Below, in pieces: positions 1 through 8,462 of a stretch of DNA of 64,000 bases (positions are counted from its first letter, which is position 1; the number at the start of each line of letters is the position of its first letter). Under the pieces are notes generated by a model that ran no database searches, was not told the DNA's origin, and saw only the letters and a program-made list of their open reading frames with translations. Source of the stretch: Actibacterium sp. 188UL27-1 (GTDB taxonomy: Bacteria > Pseudomonadota > Alphaproteobacteria > Rhodobacterales > Rhodobacteraceae); the NCBI RefSeq assembly GCF_016901225.1, contig NZ_JAFEUL010000022.1:1-64000 (forward strand), in the 5' to 3' direction. Position numbers and translations under genes: made by a program.

Positions 1-99
1 AACCACCGTCCGCACACAAGCCTCGCTGGTATGACGCCAGCCGAATATGCTAACCGGTCAAAGGAAGACCAAAACCTGAACAGAGCTAACCTAAATTAG
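1..99 (+). CDS. IS3-family transposase OrfB, C-terminal end only (partial)
   Basis: Frame 1 is open from the window edge to a TAG at 97-99 and gives 32 residues. They contain NHRPHTSLAGMTPAEYA, the typical C-terminal signature of IS3-family OrfB (integrase-core DDE transposase). The rest of the gene lies outside the window. A terminal inverted repeat follows within a few bases, so this is the 3' end of an insertion sequence whose body is to the left. Family assignment is fairly sure; the IS subgroup (IS407-like) is inferred from the style of the end. Confidence 0.8.
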   Translation, partial: NHRPHTSLAGMTPAEYANRSKEDQNLNRANLN

Positions 100-101
100 C
101 G

Positions 102-122
102 GACTCTAAGGGGAGCAGGTCA
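102..122 (+). repeat. Terminal inverted repeat of the left-hand IS3-type element
   Basis: Read on the minus strand, this 21-base stretch starts TGACCTGCTCCCC, which looks like an IS3/IS407-group terminal repeat, and it lies just after the transposase stop. Its outer three bases (120-122) are the TGA that ends the neighbouring tniQ-like frame. The element's other end is not in the window, so the match was not confirmed by pairing. Confidence 0.6.
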
Positions 123-1805
123 CCCAGCTTGAAAAGACATCATTCCTAGAGTCGTGTACTGCGCCAAAAAATCACTGACATCTTCGAAGCGAATGAGTGC
201 GGTCGGCTTGCGGGACCGGTGATGCTTAACGCGTTCCGAATTTAAAAGGCCTTCATCTACGACAAACTTGAGGGTGCTCGTGTTGATACGCAGAAACGGT
301 CGAACTTTATGCTTATAGATCCCGTTTGGCGGTTCTGATTGCAGCAGATCGAGAATTTCATCACGATTGACGAAAAAGTCTGAGAGAGAGGGCGTTCTGT
401 TGGCAAAGCAAAGCGACTTGGCTTTGCCAGCCAGACACAGCTCCAAGATATCAACCAAATTTTGTTTTACACGAATGCTCACCTCGGATAGCGCCAAAGA
501 CCCCTTTGGTGGCCTTGTGACATAGGCGGCTTGTTTGCGGATTTTGGAAAGAAAAGAACCGATATCGTCAGGGTGAAATATCGGCGCTAAACCTTCGATT
601 GCGAAGCGTGGCCGAATGAACCCTCCAGCCAAGAATTTGTTGATGTAGGTCTCGTTTATGCCCAGTTCGTCTGCCATCGTTTTTTGGTTTATGCACTGAG
701 AGAACTCTTCGAACTTCTTGCCGTATTTCTTCACATCTATGAGTATCTGCGCATAAGCAGTGTCGGTGCCAAACCCGAGGTCACGAGCCAATAATCTAGT
801 GCGCAAATGATCAATCTTGTACTTTTTTGCTGCCGATGCAGCCCTCATGAATTTCTGTTCTTCACAGGCGCGGCCGAGGAACTGTTCACCAACTTCGAAA
901 GGATAGTTTTCGAAAGCAAATTTACACAGAAGCTCGACTATGGGTTGGTATCGTTCCTTGGTCCAGTCAACCAAAGCGAACCAACGAGAGAAAGCGCCAA
1001 AGTCTGAATGGAAGCCTGGTAGCCGGCTAGATGACGTACGATGAATTTCGTCGAACGCCGCTAAAATCCTAGCAGGCCCATCATAAACGGCCGCAAAACC
1101 CGCACGGAAAGCCTGTAGTCTATCAGCGTCAGACATCTTTGTTGAGAAAGCGTATTGACCAAAAACCATTACGATTCCTAGCCTTTCCGAAACTTCAACA
1201 ATGGTGCTCACGGCCAAGCCGTCGACCCATAGACTGCTAGACCTTGCGTTAAAACGTTCTGAAAGATACTTCTCAAACGCGTAGTTTGCTTTGCCGTTGC
1301 GAACCATGGTTGCTCGCGCAGCAATTGCTGACCAATGATCCGTTACTCGTTTCTGAAAGTCGAAACAGGAACGCCGATCATCTGTCGCGGGCAATGTGTA
1401 GATGTGGACCCCGTGTTTGTGGCAAGTTCGGTAGGTTTTGACCTGCCATTCAACTCGTCCAATCGGCGCTCCCTTTGCCGCATCCTCCACTACACAACGA
1501 GCACAAACTCTTGTCTCATATTGTACCAGCAATTTCCTCGTTACCTGCTGGCCTGAAAGCATGTAGTCAAGCGCGCCGATCAAAATGTTCCCCGCGTTTG
1601 TGAGGTCCTCAGTCCGTACACCCGATAGCTCGGATAGTTTTTGCAGCTGTTCCTTTCGGCCTCGACGTAAAGAACACCAAGAAAGCCCGACGTCTTTGCA
1701 AAAATCGGAAACAGAAACGATGCCGTTAGCGACCGCCAGATGAGATACGTACGAGATCAGGGTTTCGCCCGAACGAAGCGGGACAGTGATGGGCAATTGT
1801 GACAT
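120..1805 (-). CDS. TniQ-family transposition protein, 3' end cut by an IS
   Basis: 561 residues from ATG 1805; a TTG one codon upstream is less likely. The N-terminus has the TniQ signature: LPITVPLRSGETLISYVSHLA, a zinc-binding CARC about 100 residues in, and a CHKHGVHI segment about 30 residues further. TniQ proteins act in Tn5053/Tn402- and Tn7-like transposition, in target choice or transpososome assembly. No TniA/TniB partner is present. The stop codon comes from the terminal repeat of the adjacent IS, so the natural C-terminus is probably missing. It is likely a fossil of an older transposon. Confidence 0.75.
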   Translation of the reverse strand: MSQLPITVPLRSGETLISYVSHLAVANGIVSVSDFCKDVGLSWCSLRRGRKEQLQKLSELSGVRTEDLTNAGNILIGALDYMLSGQQVTRKLLVQYETRVCARCVVEDAAKGAPIGRVEWQVKTYRTCHKHGVHIYTLPATDDRRSCFDFQKRVTDHWSAIAARATMVRNGKANYAFEKYLSERFNARSSSLWVDGLAVSTIVEVSERLGIVMVFGQYAFSTKMSDADRLQAFRAGFAAVYDGPARILAAFDEIHRTSSSRLPGFHSDFGAFSRWFALVDWTKERYQPIVELLCKFAFENYPFEVGEQFLGRACEEQKFMRAASAAKKYKIDHLRTRLLARDLGFGTDTAYAQILIDVKKYGKKFEEFSQCINQKTMADELGINETYINKFLAGGFIRPRFAIEGLAPIFHPDDIGSFLSKIRKQAAYVTRPPKGSLALSEVSIRVKQNLVDILELCLAGKAKSLCFANRTPSLSDFFVNRDEILDLLQSEPPNGIYKHKVRPFLRINTSTLKFVVDEGLLNSERVKHHRSRKPTALIRFEDVSDFLAQYTTLGMMSFQAG

Positions 1806-2118
1806 CAACTCATCCCTATGAGCCGACTAACATAGCGGCGCAGCCTTACACGTGAACGTCGACCCCTCACGCGGGATCGACAATTGATTTGGTTTAAGGC
1901 GCGCGTAGATATCACGCGTTGGGCTCTGACGGCCATTTCCTGGCTCCTTCAAACATGGTTGATTGATCGCCCACTGCGTCGACCGCAGGCGATTACTTGA
2001 CTTCATGTTCGAAAAAGGAGACCTTGATCACAGGTGGCGGATCTAGGTCTGCTTTTTCGAGGGCTTGGTAGTTGGCGCTACCGAGCCTTCTCTTTTTCAG
2101 AGATGCTGTTTTATGACA
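1806..2118. other. Non-coding gap with possible decayed coding remnants
   Basis: No intact gene is visible in these 313 bases. On the minus strand there are short open stretches between the Ner-like pseudogene and tniQ, one ending in FFEHEVK before a stop near 2003 and one reading GRQSPTRDIYARLK near 1930. They may be pieces of a lost gene of the same transposon or phage module, but I could not assign them. Confidence 0.3.
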
Positions 2119-2345
2119 TCATGCGTCCTCCTGTGTTTTGTACCGTGCAGGCCAAATCTTGGACGGATCGGTGTTCAGGCGAAGAGCAATCTCTGCCTCG
2201 ACACGTTTTGATACGTTCCATCCTTGACTGACTTTTGTGACGAAACCGGCGGTCCACCTAGCTCATCAGCAACGTCCTTTAGAGACGAACCTGCTTCTTT
2301 CAGTCGCAATCTCGTTGCTTTGTGGCGCTCGATGTCGAAATCCAT
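2119..2345 (-). pseudogene. Mu Ner-like (Nlp/SfsB-type) DNA-binding protein, frameshifted
   Basis: Reading from ATG 2345, frame one gives MDFDIERHKATRLRLKEAG and the start of a helix-turn-helix. The reading then has to shift frame near 2260-2275, after which the second frame gives RVEAEIALRLNTDPSKIWPARY and stops at 2119. The two halves make a protein of about 75 residues, the size of Mu Ner, with the hallmark IWPxRY end. Ner proteins repress early promoters of transposable phages. A one-base shift separates the halves, so this copy should be inactive unless recoded. A palindrome upstream (2454-2478) could be its operator. Confidence 0.75.
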
Positions 2346-2453
2346 TTCTTCGCCCCCCAGCGAGATATTGGGTCAACTGTAAACATCGAATCAGAATAAG
2401 GTGAAATGAGCAACCCTTAAAAATCCCCTAAGATATTGAAATTAATACGTCTT

Positions 2454-2478
2454 TGTCACTTTTGAAATGAAAGTGACA
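2454..2478. promoter_or_regulatory. Palindromic operator-like site upstream of the Ner-like gene
   Basis: A perfect 9-base inverted repeat, TGTCACTTT, a 7-base spacer, then AAAGTGACA. It lies in an AT-rich stretch about 110 bases upstream of the Ner-like start and about 70 bases beyond the metallophosphoesterase stop. Position and symmetry fit a repressor operator; no binding data. Confidence 0.5.
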
Positions 2479-2549
2479 CAACCGATCTGCTATCCACTTG
2501 GAAGCAAATGATTTTTGCCATCTTGTCTGTATCAAAAAACCCACAGATT

Positions 2550-3113
2550 TCATTGTAGCGAACCACGCTCTACATCCGGCCAATGCTTGTTTTGCGGAAG
2601 CAACGCAGCTTGCCTCGCAATTTGTTCAAAAGATATTGGCATGAACTCCCATTGATCCACGCCAACATTGACCGCGTTTCGCGAGCCTTTCCACCTATCA
2701 TGGACATGCCCAAACATCTGCAGGCCACCCTTTCGAGCACCGTTCCAAGTGATCATGGGATAGTGGCAAAGCGTATGCATCAATCCATCTTTGCCGTCTT
2801 TGACTTGAGCCATCTCCGCAACGCTGTCCCACGGCAGTGCTTGGGTCAATTCATCATCGTGGTTGCCGACAATCAGGTGTTTACGGGCACCGGGCAACTG
2901 TCCAAACAAGCCTTCCAAATAGCTACTCTCTTTCGCCTTGGGACCATATGCAAAATCACCAACGATCCATAGGTCGTCCTCGGGCCGGACTTTTGACCAC
3001 AGGTTCTCGATCAACACTGCATCCATATGCCCGACATCCCGAAAGGGACGCCCGCAAAGGGAAATAACCTTTTGATGGCCGAAATGGGTGTCAGCAGTGT
3101 ACCAGTTAGCCAT
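2550..3113 (-). CDS. Metallophosphoesterase (calcineurin-like)
   Basis: 187 residues from ATG 3113, with GGAG 8 bases upstream; a TTG at 3125 is possible but less likely. The family's metal-binding motifs appear in order: DTHFGH near the N-terminus, GDFAYG, GNHD, CHYP and GHVH. It should be a small cytoplasmic, dimetal-dependent phosphoesterase. Enzymes of this compact type are common on phages and mobile islands, and the substrate cannot be told from sequence. It is the last gene of a minus-strand set that starts near 4359, with a 44-base gap to the upstream gene. Confidence 0.85.
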   Translation of the reverse strand: MANWYTADTHFGHQKVISLCGRPFRDVGHMDAVLIENLWSKVRPEDDLWIVGDFAYGPKAKESSYLEGLFGQLPGARKHLIVGNHDDELTQALPWDSVAEMAQVKDGKDGLMHTLCHYPMITWNGARKGGLQMFGHVHDRWKGSRNAVNVGVDQWEFMPISFEQIARQAALLPQNKHWPDVERGSLQ

Positions 3114-3157
3114 GGTGAACTCCAAAATATCAGACGCAGTTCATAGGTGGCTCTGAG

Positions 3158-3997
3158 TCACAGGTCCATATCTGAAGGTTCGACGTTGTCAGAGAGTGCC
3201 GCTTTGATCTGGGCGTCAACGGCGGCAGTGTGCCGCCGGTCGAGATCATAATCATAGAGGGCAAAATGCACCTCCGACATGGGCGACCCACCCTGATATG
3301 TTACAATAAACAAAGCCGTGCAGCCCGGCATCTTTGGCTGGCGGCGTAGTTCGTTAAAGCGATATCCAACTTCACCGCCTGTTGTCGCACAGGGCCGATA
3401 ACGAAATGCTTTTATGTTGCCGTCACCAGGATCATGCTCGATCGTTTGTTCCGCTACGTTGTCTAAATCGGAGATGAAGCCGTCAGTTCCCCAAGCATAT
3501 GTCAGCCGCATCGTCGGTCCGTTCACCTCGACGCGGGACGGTTGACCATATTGTTCTGCTATTTGAGCGCGTAGAGCCGCCGGTTCGGGAAGGTTATCGC
3601 TCTCGGTCCGTATACTGCGGGTGATGGCGATGATACGCCTGTCCATTGCTTCTGTTGCAAGCTGGAGGAAGATGCTGCCATAGGCATCACCTCTCAGCCG
3701 CGTGTTGGTATCGACACCGGCGGTCAGCAGGTGGTCGATGAAGGTAGTTTGAAAGTCTTGACCGTTTGGGGACTGAACGCGGATTTGGACTTCTTGAGGC
3801 ACAAGTTCGATTGCCATGCGCTCTTCAAATATAGTTTGGCTGTCGTCTGGAGAGTCGCCGGGTTGTACATTGAAGATGGCATACGGGTATGGCCGTTCAC
3901 TTGGATCAACCGTTGTTTCTAGAACATCTTCTGCAACTGCCCGAAACGGAACGAACAACAGAGGCAAGGCGAGATGTTTGATACCTAGCGGGTCCAT
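3158..3997 (-). CDS. Secreted or periplasmic protein of unknown function
   Basis: 279 residues from ATG 3997 (a GTG precedes it at 4000). The N-terminus, about 22 residues ending FRAVAED, looks like a signal peptide, so export is likely. The rest is hydrophilic with an acidic tail (VEPSDMDL). I recognise no domain. The ATG overlaps the upstream gene's stop (TGATG), implying translational coupling and a joint role. It belongs to the transcription unit facing the C-protein-like regulator. Confidence 0.6.
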   Translation of the reverse strand: MDPLGIKHLALPLLFVPFRAVAEDVLETTVDPSERPYPYAIFNVQPGDSPDDSQTIFEERMAIELVPQEVQIRVQSPNGQDFQTTFIDHLLTAGVDTNTRLRGDAYGSIFLQLATEAMDRRIIAITRSIRTESDNLPEPAALRAQIAEQYGQPSRVEVNGPTMRLTYAWGTDGFISDLDNVAEQTIEHDPGDGNIKAFRYRPCATTGGEVGYRFNELRRQPKMPGCTALFIVTYQGGSPMSEVHFALYDYDLDRRHTAAVDAQIKAALSDNVEPSDMDL

Positions 3998-4359
3998 CAC
4001 TCTGGTTCCATCTGGTTCGGTTTTGAAGAGGTAGAGGCGCTGATCGCAGCCTCACCGAGTTCTGGATGGATTAGGCAAAGACGCGTGATGCGCTCGGCGT
4101 TGCGGAGGTTTCGCTCTCCACCTGCCTCTACCTGCATCCGTGCAACACGGAAATAGAATTGCATGTCGGACAAACTCTGAATTCGCTGGCAGGCTTGAGC
4201 CGGCGTGACGTCACTTTCGCTGAGCCAGATGCTGTTGGCGTTGGGGTCAGCTTCGGAGGCGGCAAACGGCTGCGCCATCGCGAACACACCACGGTCAACC
4301 ACGGCGCTGATTGGCTGAGCGCCCGCCAAGATGGCCGGGTCCACTTGTTGCTTGTTCAT
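3997..4359 (-). CDS. Unknown 120-residue protein, first gene behind the C-box promoter
   Basis: The start is taken at ATG 4359 because GGAGG sits just upstream; a longer open frame to 4434 would run through the operator and is unlikely. The protein (MNKQQVDPAILAG to NQMEPE) has no signal peptide and no domain I know. A central helical part (TPAQACQRIQSLSDMQFYFRV) could be an interaction module. It is translationally coupled to the secreted protein that follows. Confidence 0.55.
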   Translation of the reverse strand: MNKQQVDPAILAGAQPISAVVDRGVFAMAQPFAASEADPNANSIWLSESDVTPAQACQRIQSLSDMQFYFRVARMQVEAGGERNLRNAERITRLCLIHPELGEAAISASTSSKPNQMEPE

Positions 4360-4387
4360 TTGCCTGCCTCCGAGATTAAAAAAATCA

Positions 4388-4417
4388 TGACTATAGTCAA
4401 AACAATGACTATAGTCA
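4388..4417. promoter_or_regulatory. Two C-box-like operators in a divergent promoter
   Basis: TGACTATAGTCA occurs twice, at 4388-4399 and 4406-4417, 18 bases apart; the second extends to the 14-base palindrome ATGACTATAGTCAT. This closely resembles the C-boxes (GACT..AGTC type) bound by controller proteins of restriction-modification systems. They lie between the minus-strand unit (start 4359) and the HTH gene (start 4455), so they could set both promoters. Confidence 0.75.
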
Positions 4418-4454
4418 TTAGATTGCTTGATCAAGCTCGCCGATAAACTGGCTG

Positions 4455-4688
4455 ATGGAGCGCAGAAACGAACGACTTATTTCATCTTTTGCCACAGCGC
4501 TGCGCCGCCGCCGCAAAGCTGCGGGGCTTTCGCAAGAGGAACTCGCGTTTAAAACCGATCTTTCGACGAGCTATATTTCTCTACTTGAGACAAAAAATCG
4601 GCAACCAACTCTGACGGTTTTGGCGGCTATCTGTGAGCAGCTAGATGTCTCGATGGGCGATTTTATAACTGATATTGAGTCGACTTAG
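4455..4688 (+). CDS. XRE-type HTH regulator resembling R-M controller (C) proteins
   Basis: 77 residues, almost entirely one helix-turn-helix domain: LRRRRKAAGLSQEELAFKT, then STSYISLLETKNRQPTLTVL. Size and pattern match C proteins and related small Cro/CI-like regulators. No good Shine-Dalgarno is seen before ATG 4455; C genes are often leaderless, which would fit. The C-boxes 38 bases upstream support autoregulation. No restriction or methylation gene is adjacent: an IS91-type element lies downstream and unknown genes lie divergently. It is either an orphan C protein or one adopted by another module. Confidence 0.75.
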   Translation: MERRNERLISSFATALRRRRKAAGLSQEELAFKTDLSTSYISLLETKNRQPTLTVLAAICEQLDVSMGDFITDIEST

Positions 4689-4878
4689 CGGTCGTTCGCT
4701 GCGGTGACGCAATGCAGATACTGGCCAACTAACGCTCTGCGGGACAAGGACGAAACCGCTCTCGCGGTATTGGCGCTTACGGCGGATGTTGTGCGCTGAT
4801 GTAAGCGGCGTGGATTTTGCGAACTGACGCACCTGTTTGACGATTGGGACCTTCTCAATCTGATGACAGGAGGTTCCG

Positions 4879-5751
4879 ATGACGGACCAAGATGTACCTG
4901 CGCTGCGTCAGCGTTTCCTAGAAGACATGCGGATCAAGGGACTGCAGCCCAAGACGCAGACGATGTATTTGCGGGCGATGCGCGACTTCACGCGGTTTCT
5001 GGGGCACTCGCCCGATGCCGCGACGCCGGAGGAACTGCGCGCCTTTCAACTCGACATGAAGGAGAAGGGCGTCGGCGCACCGACCTTCAACAACCGGCTG
5101 ACGGTGCTGAGCTTCTTCTTTTCGACGAGTTGCCCGCGCCCGGATATGAAGGGGCACATGCGTTATCAGCGGGCAGCGAAGAAGATACCTATTGTGCTGA
5201 GCGCCGAGGAGGTCGCGCGCATTCTCGAAGCAGCACCTGGGCCGGGTCTGCGGTATCGAGCTGCGTTCAGCGTTGCCTATGGCGGCGGGCTCAGGGCAAG
5301 CGAGGTCACCCATCTCAAGGTCGGCGATATCGACAGCGATCGGATGCTGATCCGTGTCGAGCAGGGTAAGGGTCGCAAGGATCGGCATGTGATGCTGTCG
5401 CCGATCCTGCTGGAGCTTCTGCGCGACTACTACCGCGAGGCGCGACCCGCGGGCTGGCTCTTTCCCGGCCGCAATCGGGTCGACCCGATCTCGACCCGGC
5501 AGTTCAACCGCGCGTTTGGGGTGGCCTGCGACTTCGCCGAGATCAAGAAGAAGGTGTCGCCTCACACCCTGCGGCACAGCTTTGCCACCCATTTGCTTGA
5601 GGGCGGGACTGACATAAGGGTGATCCAGGTCTTGCTGGGTCATGCCAAGCTGGAGACCACGACGGTTTACACCAAGGTGGCGACCAAGACGATCCGGGAC
5701 GTGACCAGTCCGCTCGATCTGCTGGTGAGACGAGAGGCGGCACCCGGCTGA
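4879..5751 (+). CDS. IS91-associated tyrosine recombinase
   Basis: 290 residues. It has an N-terminal SAM-like core-binding domain (about 10-95) and a catalytic domain (about 105-280). The tyrosine recombinase residues are present: Arg139 in GGGLRASEV, the lysine region QGKGRKDR, His229 and Arg232 in HTLRHSF, His255 in LLGHAK, and Tyr264 in TTTVYTKVA. AGGAGG lies just before ATG 4879. The transposase starts 10 bases after the stop, so the two are probably co-transcribed. Its role in IS91 movement is not settled; it may resolve intermediates. Confidence 0.88.
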   Translation: MTDQDVPALRQRFLEDMRIKGLQPKTQTMYLRAMRDFTRFLGHSPDAATPEELRAFQLDMKEKGVGAPTFNNRLTVLSFFFSTSCPRPDMKGHMRYQRAAKKIPIVLSAEEVARILEAAPGPGLRYRAAFSVAYGGGLRASEVTHLKVGDIDSDRMLIRVEQGKGRKDRHVMLSPILLELLRDYYREARPAGWLFPGRNRVDPISTRQFNRAFGVACDFAEIKKKVSPHTLRHSFATHLLEGGTDIRVIQVLLGHAKLETTTVYTKVATKTIRDVTSPLDLLVRREAAPG

Positions 5752-5761
5752 TCCCAGTCCC

Positions 5762-6964
5762 ATGCCCCGCCCAAAGCTGGAGGTCGCGGATATCTTCCGC
5801 GCCCATGGTGCTGCATATCGACGGCAACATGACGGGCATCTGAACCTTCCCCAATTGAAGGTAATGTCCGCGATCAAGACCTGCCGAACCGCTGCGCTCG
5901 GCGGGCATGTGGCAGCCTGCACCAAGTGTGGTTATGAGCACATCGCCTATAACTCGTGCCGCAATCGGCACTGCCCGAAGTGCCAGGGGTCAACCGCCAA
6001 GGGCTGGATGCAGGCTCGCATGGAGGACCTGTTGCCGGCGGAATACTTCCATGTGGTCTTCACCTTGCCAGCCCAGATTGCCGACATTGCCTATCAGAAC
6101 AAGGCGGCTGTCTACGGCCTCTTGTTCAAGGCGTCGACTGAGACGCTCCTGTCCATCGCGGCCGACCCAAAGCATCTCGGGGCCCGGATCGGCATGACGT
6201 CGGTGTTGCACACCTGGGGTTCGGCGATGACACACCATCCGCATGTGCACGTTGTCGTGCCGGGTGGCGGGCTGTCAGCGGATGGCACCCGCTGGATACG
6301 TTGCCGCCCGGGGTTCTTTCTGCCAGTCAAAGTCCTGTCTCGACTGTTCCGCCGCCTGTTCTTCGAAGGACTGATGAGGTTGCACCGGGTCGGCAAGCTG
6401 CGCTTCTTCGGCGATCTGGTGGGACTGGCAGACCCTGATAACTTCGCGGCCCACCTCGCGCCGCTGCGCAAAACCGACTGGGTCGTCTATGCCAAGCCAC
6501 CCTTCGGCGGGCCCGAAGCCGTGCTGGCCTATCTCAGCCGCTATACCCACCGCGTCGCCATCTCGAACCACCGCCTGGTCAGCGCCGATGGCGACACCGT
6601 GGCCTTCCGCTGGAAAGACTATCGGATCAAGCGTGGTGACCGGATGAAGGTTATGCGCCTGCCCACGGATGAGTTCATCCGCCGCTTCCTGATCCATGTC
6701 CTGCCGCCCGGCTTCCACCGCATCCGCCACGCGGGGTTCCTGGCCAATGGCATCCGTCGCGACAGGATCGAGACGATCAGGCGCTTGCTCAATGCCGAGC
6801 CAGAGCCAGGGCAGACGTCGGATGAGGGTGCAACCGACGACTTTGACGACCCGAACACATTACAGCCTTGCCCGAAATGCGGCGGCACAATGATCGTCAT
6901 CGACACCTTCACGCGCGGCCAAACCCCGAAATCCCGCGCACCGCCACGGGAGGAAGCTGCATGA
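5762..6964 (+). CDS. IS91-family rolling-circle transposase (HUH, Y2)
   Basis: 400 residues. An N-terminal zinc-binding region (about 53-74, CTKCGYE and CRNRHCPKC) is followed by the HUH motif HPHVHVVVPGGG with His161 and His163, then a YLSRY pair with Tyr257 and Tyr261 as candidate nucleophiles. A second zinc-ribbon-like CPKCGG lies near the C-terminus. These are the marks of IS91/IS801-type transposases, which nick and rejoin single-stranded DNA. The copy appears full length and intact, so the element may still be active. Confidence 0.9.
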   Translation: MPRPKLEVADIFRAHGAAYRRQHDGHLNLPQLKVMSAIKTCRTAALGGHVAACTKCGYEHIAYNSCRNRHCPKCQGSTAKGWMQARMEDLLPAEYFHVVFTLPAQIADIAYQNKAAVYGLLFKASTETLLSIAADPKHLGARIGMTSVLHTWGSAMTHHPHVHVVVPGGGLSADGTRWIRCRPGFFLPVKVLSRLFRRLFFEGLMRLHRVGKLRFFGDLVGLADPDNFAAHLAPLRKTDWVVYAKPPFGGPEAVLAYLSRYTHRVAISNHRLVSADGDTVAFRWKDYRIKRGDRMKVMRLPTDEFIRRFLIHVLPPGFHRIRHAGFLANGIRRDRIETIRRLLNAEPEPGQTSDEGATDDFDDPNTLQPCPKCGGTMIVIDTFTRGQTPKSRAPPREEAA

Positions 6965-7298
6965 CCCACCGATCCCACCCGGCTCCACAGTGTCCAGGCG
7001 CCGGACCGATCAATGCGGTCGGCCCCACGATGTCGGTGGCGAGATGGGCCTTTGAAGGCCGAAAGAGAGCCCAAACGGCGCCATTGGACCATAACAGCCA
7101 ACGCGTCCGCGCCAGACACGACCGACACGGCTGCTGATCCGGTCCTCGATCAACGCGCCGGTAACACGCAATCTCCATAGATGCGAAAGCCGCCCGCGCT
7201 TTCCTCCTTGTCAGGTTTGTCGCCGCTGCAGCTCACGCTGACAGCAGCCACAAACCTTAGACTTTGCAGACCTGAAGAATACCGAGATCAAGGTCCGG

Positions 7299-8453
7299 TT
7301 ACCGTGCTTTCGCCATCAGCGCTGCAATGAATGCCACAAATGCAATCCCGGCCCCAAGGTACCCAAGGGCCGCAAAGCCGATTGAACCGACCACAAGACC
7401 ACCAATGCCCGCTCCGATACCTTGTCCGAGATAGATAACGGACGTGTTGAGGGCGAGCGTCAGCGCGCTCTGCTTCGGGTCAGCCTGCACAAGCGCCTTC
7501 TCAATCGCTGGTGACGGCGCAATCAGTGTGGCGGAGGTCAGGAAGATCACAACTGCCACCATGGCGATGTTGAACCATGTGCCTGCATTGTCCGTGAGGA
7601 AAACAAAGCTCCAGGTTCCGAGGACCAATGCAAAAAGAAGATACATCACTCGCATGTTGGGAATGAACGCCCGGCGATCTGCGAGGATACTGCCGACAAT
7701 GAGACCGCCTATGGAGCCAAAGCCGATGGCAGATTGCATCGCTCCAATACCCGCACCTTCTAGGCCGGTGGATGCGGTAATGATGGGGCCAAGATAGGCG
7801 ATGATTGGATAGGCTGCGATGAAGGACGTGCCGATTAGGAACAACCCGAGCAGGACGACCGGTTTCTTCAGGACCGACCAGTCAGATTTTGGAGGCGTGT
7901 CGTCGACCATGCTGATCGGTACGAGAAACATGATAGCTGGTATCACAGCCAATGCTACGATGGCCGCGAATACGAATGTTGAACGCCACCCAAACGCGCT
8001 GCCGACGACAGTGCCAAGCGGGACACCGATGATAAATGCGATGGTAAGACCGGATAGGATGATGCCAAGCGCTTGCCCCTGGCGTTCTGCTGGAACGAGG
8101 CTTGCCCCGATCGCGCCCGCCATGGGCATTACGCCTGCCGAGACGATGGCGACGACCACCCGTGCGGCTAGGAAGCCTTCGAAGACGGGTAGAAATGCTG
8201 TGACGAGGTTGATGATCGAGACCCCGGCGAGCGATGCGATCAGCACCTTTTTCCGCTCAAACCGTGACAGGGCGGTAACGACTAAAGGTGAGGCGATGGC
8301 ACTGGTGATTGCAAAGGCAGCAATAAGCTGCCCTGCCGTTGAAACAGAAACGCCAAGATCGGCGGCGAGATCTGTGAGAAGTCCCGAAAACACATAGCTT
8401 TGAGTTCCAACAACAAAAGCGGCGAGCGCAAGGATGTAGATCGCAAGGGGCAT
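7299..8453 (-). CDS. MFS drug/sugar efflux transporter (DHA1-like)
   Basis: 384 residues with about twelve hydrophobic segments and a loop between TM2 and TM3 carrying SRFERKKVL, the MFS A-motif region. It looks like an arabinose/drug efflux permease (YdhP/AraJ type) in the inner membrane. The FMN reductase gene ends 9 bases upstream, so both form one unit likely controlled by the LysR-type regulator across the intergenic region. The substrate is unknown; a quinone- or electrophile-like compound would suit the neighbours. Confidence 0.85.
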   Translation of the reverse strand: MPLAIYILALAAFVVGTQSYVFSGLLTDLAADLGVSVSTAGQLIAAFAITSAIASPLVVTALSRFERKKVLIASLAGVSIINLVTAFLPVFEGFLAARVVVAIVSAGVMPMAGAIGASLVPAERQGQALGIILSGLTIAFIIGVPLGTVVGSAFGWRSTFVFAAIVALAVIPAIMFLVPISMVDDTPPKSDWSVLKKPVVLLGLFLIGTSFIAAYPIIAYLGPIITASTGLEGAGIGAMQSAIGFGSIGGLIVGSILADRRAFIPNMRVMYLLFALVLGTWSFVFLTDNAGTWFNIAMVAVVIFLTSATLIAPSPAIEKALVQADPKQSALTLALNTSVIYLGQGIGAGIGGLVVGSIGFAALGYLGAGIAFVAFIAALMAKAR

Positions 8454-8462
8454 GGTCGCGTC

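Larger units (their letters stand above)
4790..7260 (+). mobile_element. IS91-family element with accessory tyrosine recombinase (edges approximate)
   Basis: The element carries a phage-type integrase followed by a Y2 HUH transposase, the usual two-gene layout of IS91 relatives in Rhodobacteraceae. IS91 elements move by rolling circle and lack inverted repeats, so I could not fix the ends. About 190 bases precede the integrase and about 330 follow the transposase with no gene. The trailing part holds a small hairpin, GAAAGC (7185-7190) and GCTTTC (7198-7203), possibly part of a terminus. It separates the C-protein-like gene from the MFS/LysR cargo. Confidence 0.75.

Noticed and set aside
2034-2231. 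65-residue plus-strand frame
   Set aside because: Opposite strand of the Ner-like pseudogene and no recognisable domain.
4863-5925. Long alternative frames over the IS91 integrase and transposase (168- and 335-residue)
   Set aside because: They are shadows of the integrase and transposase frames in GC-rich DNA, low-complexity and without family motifs.
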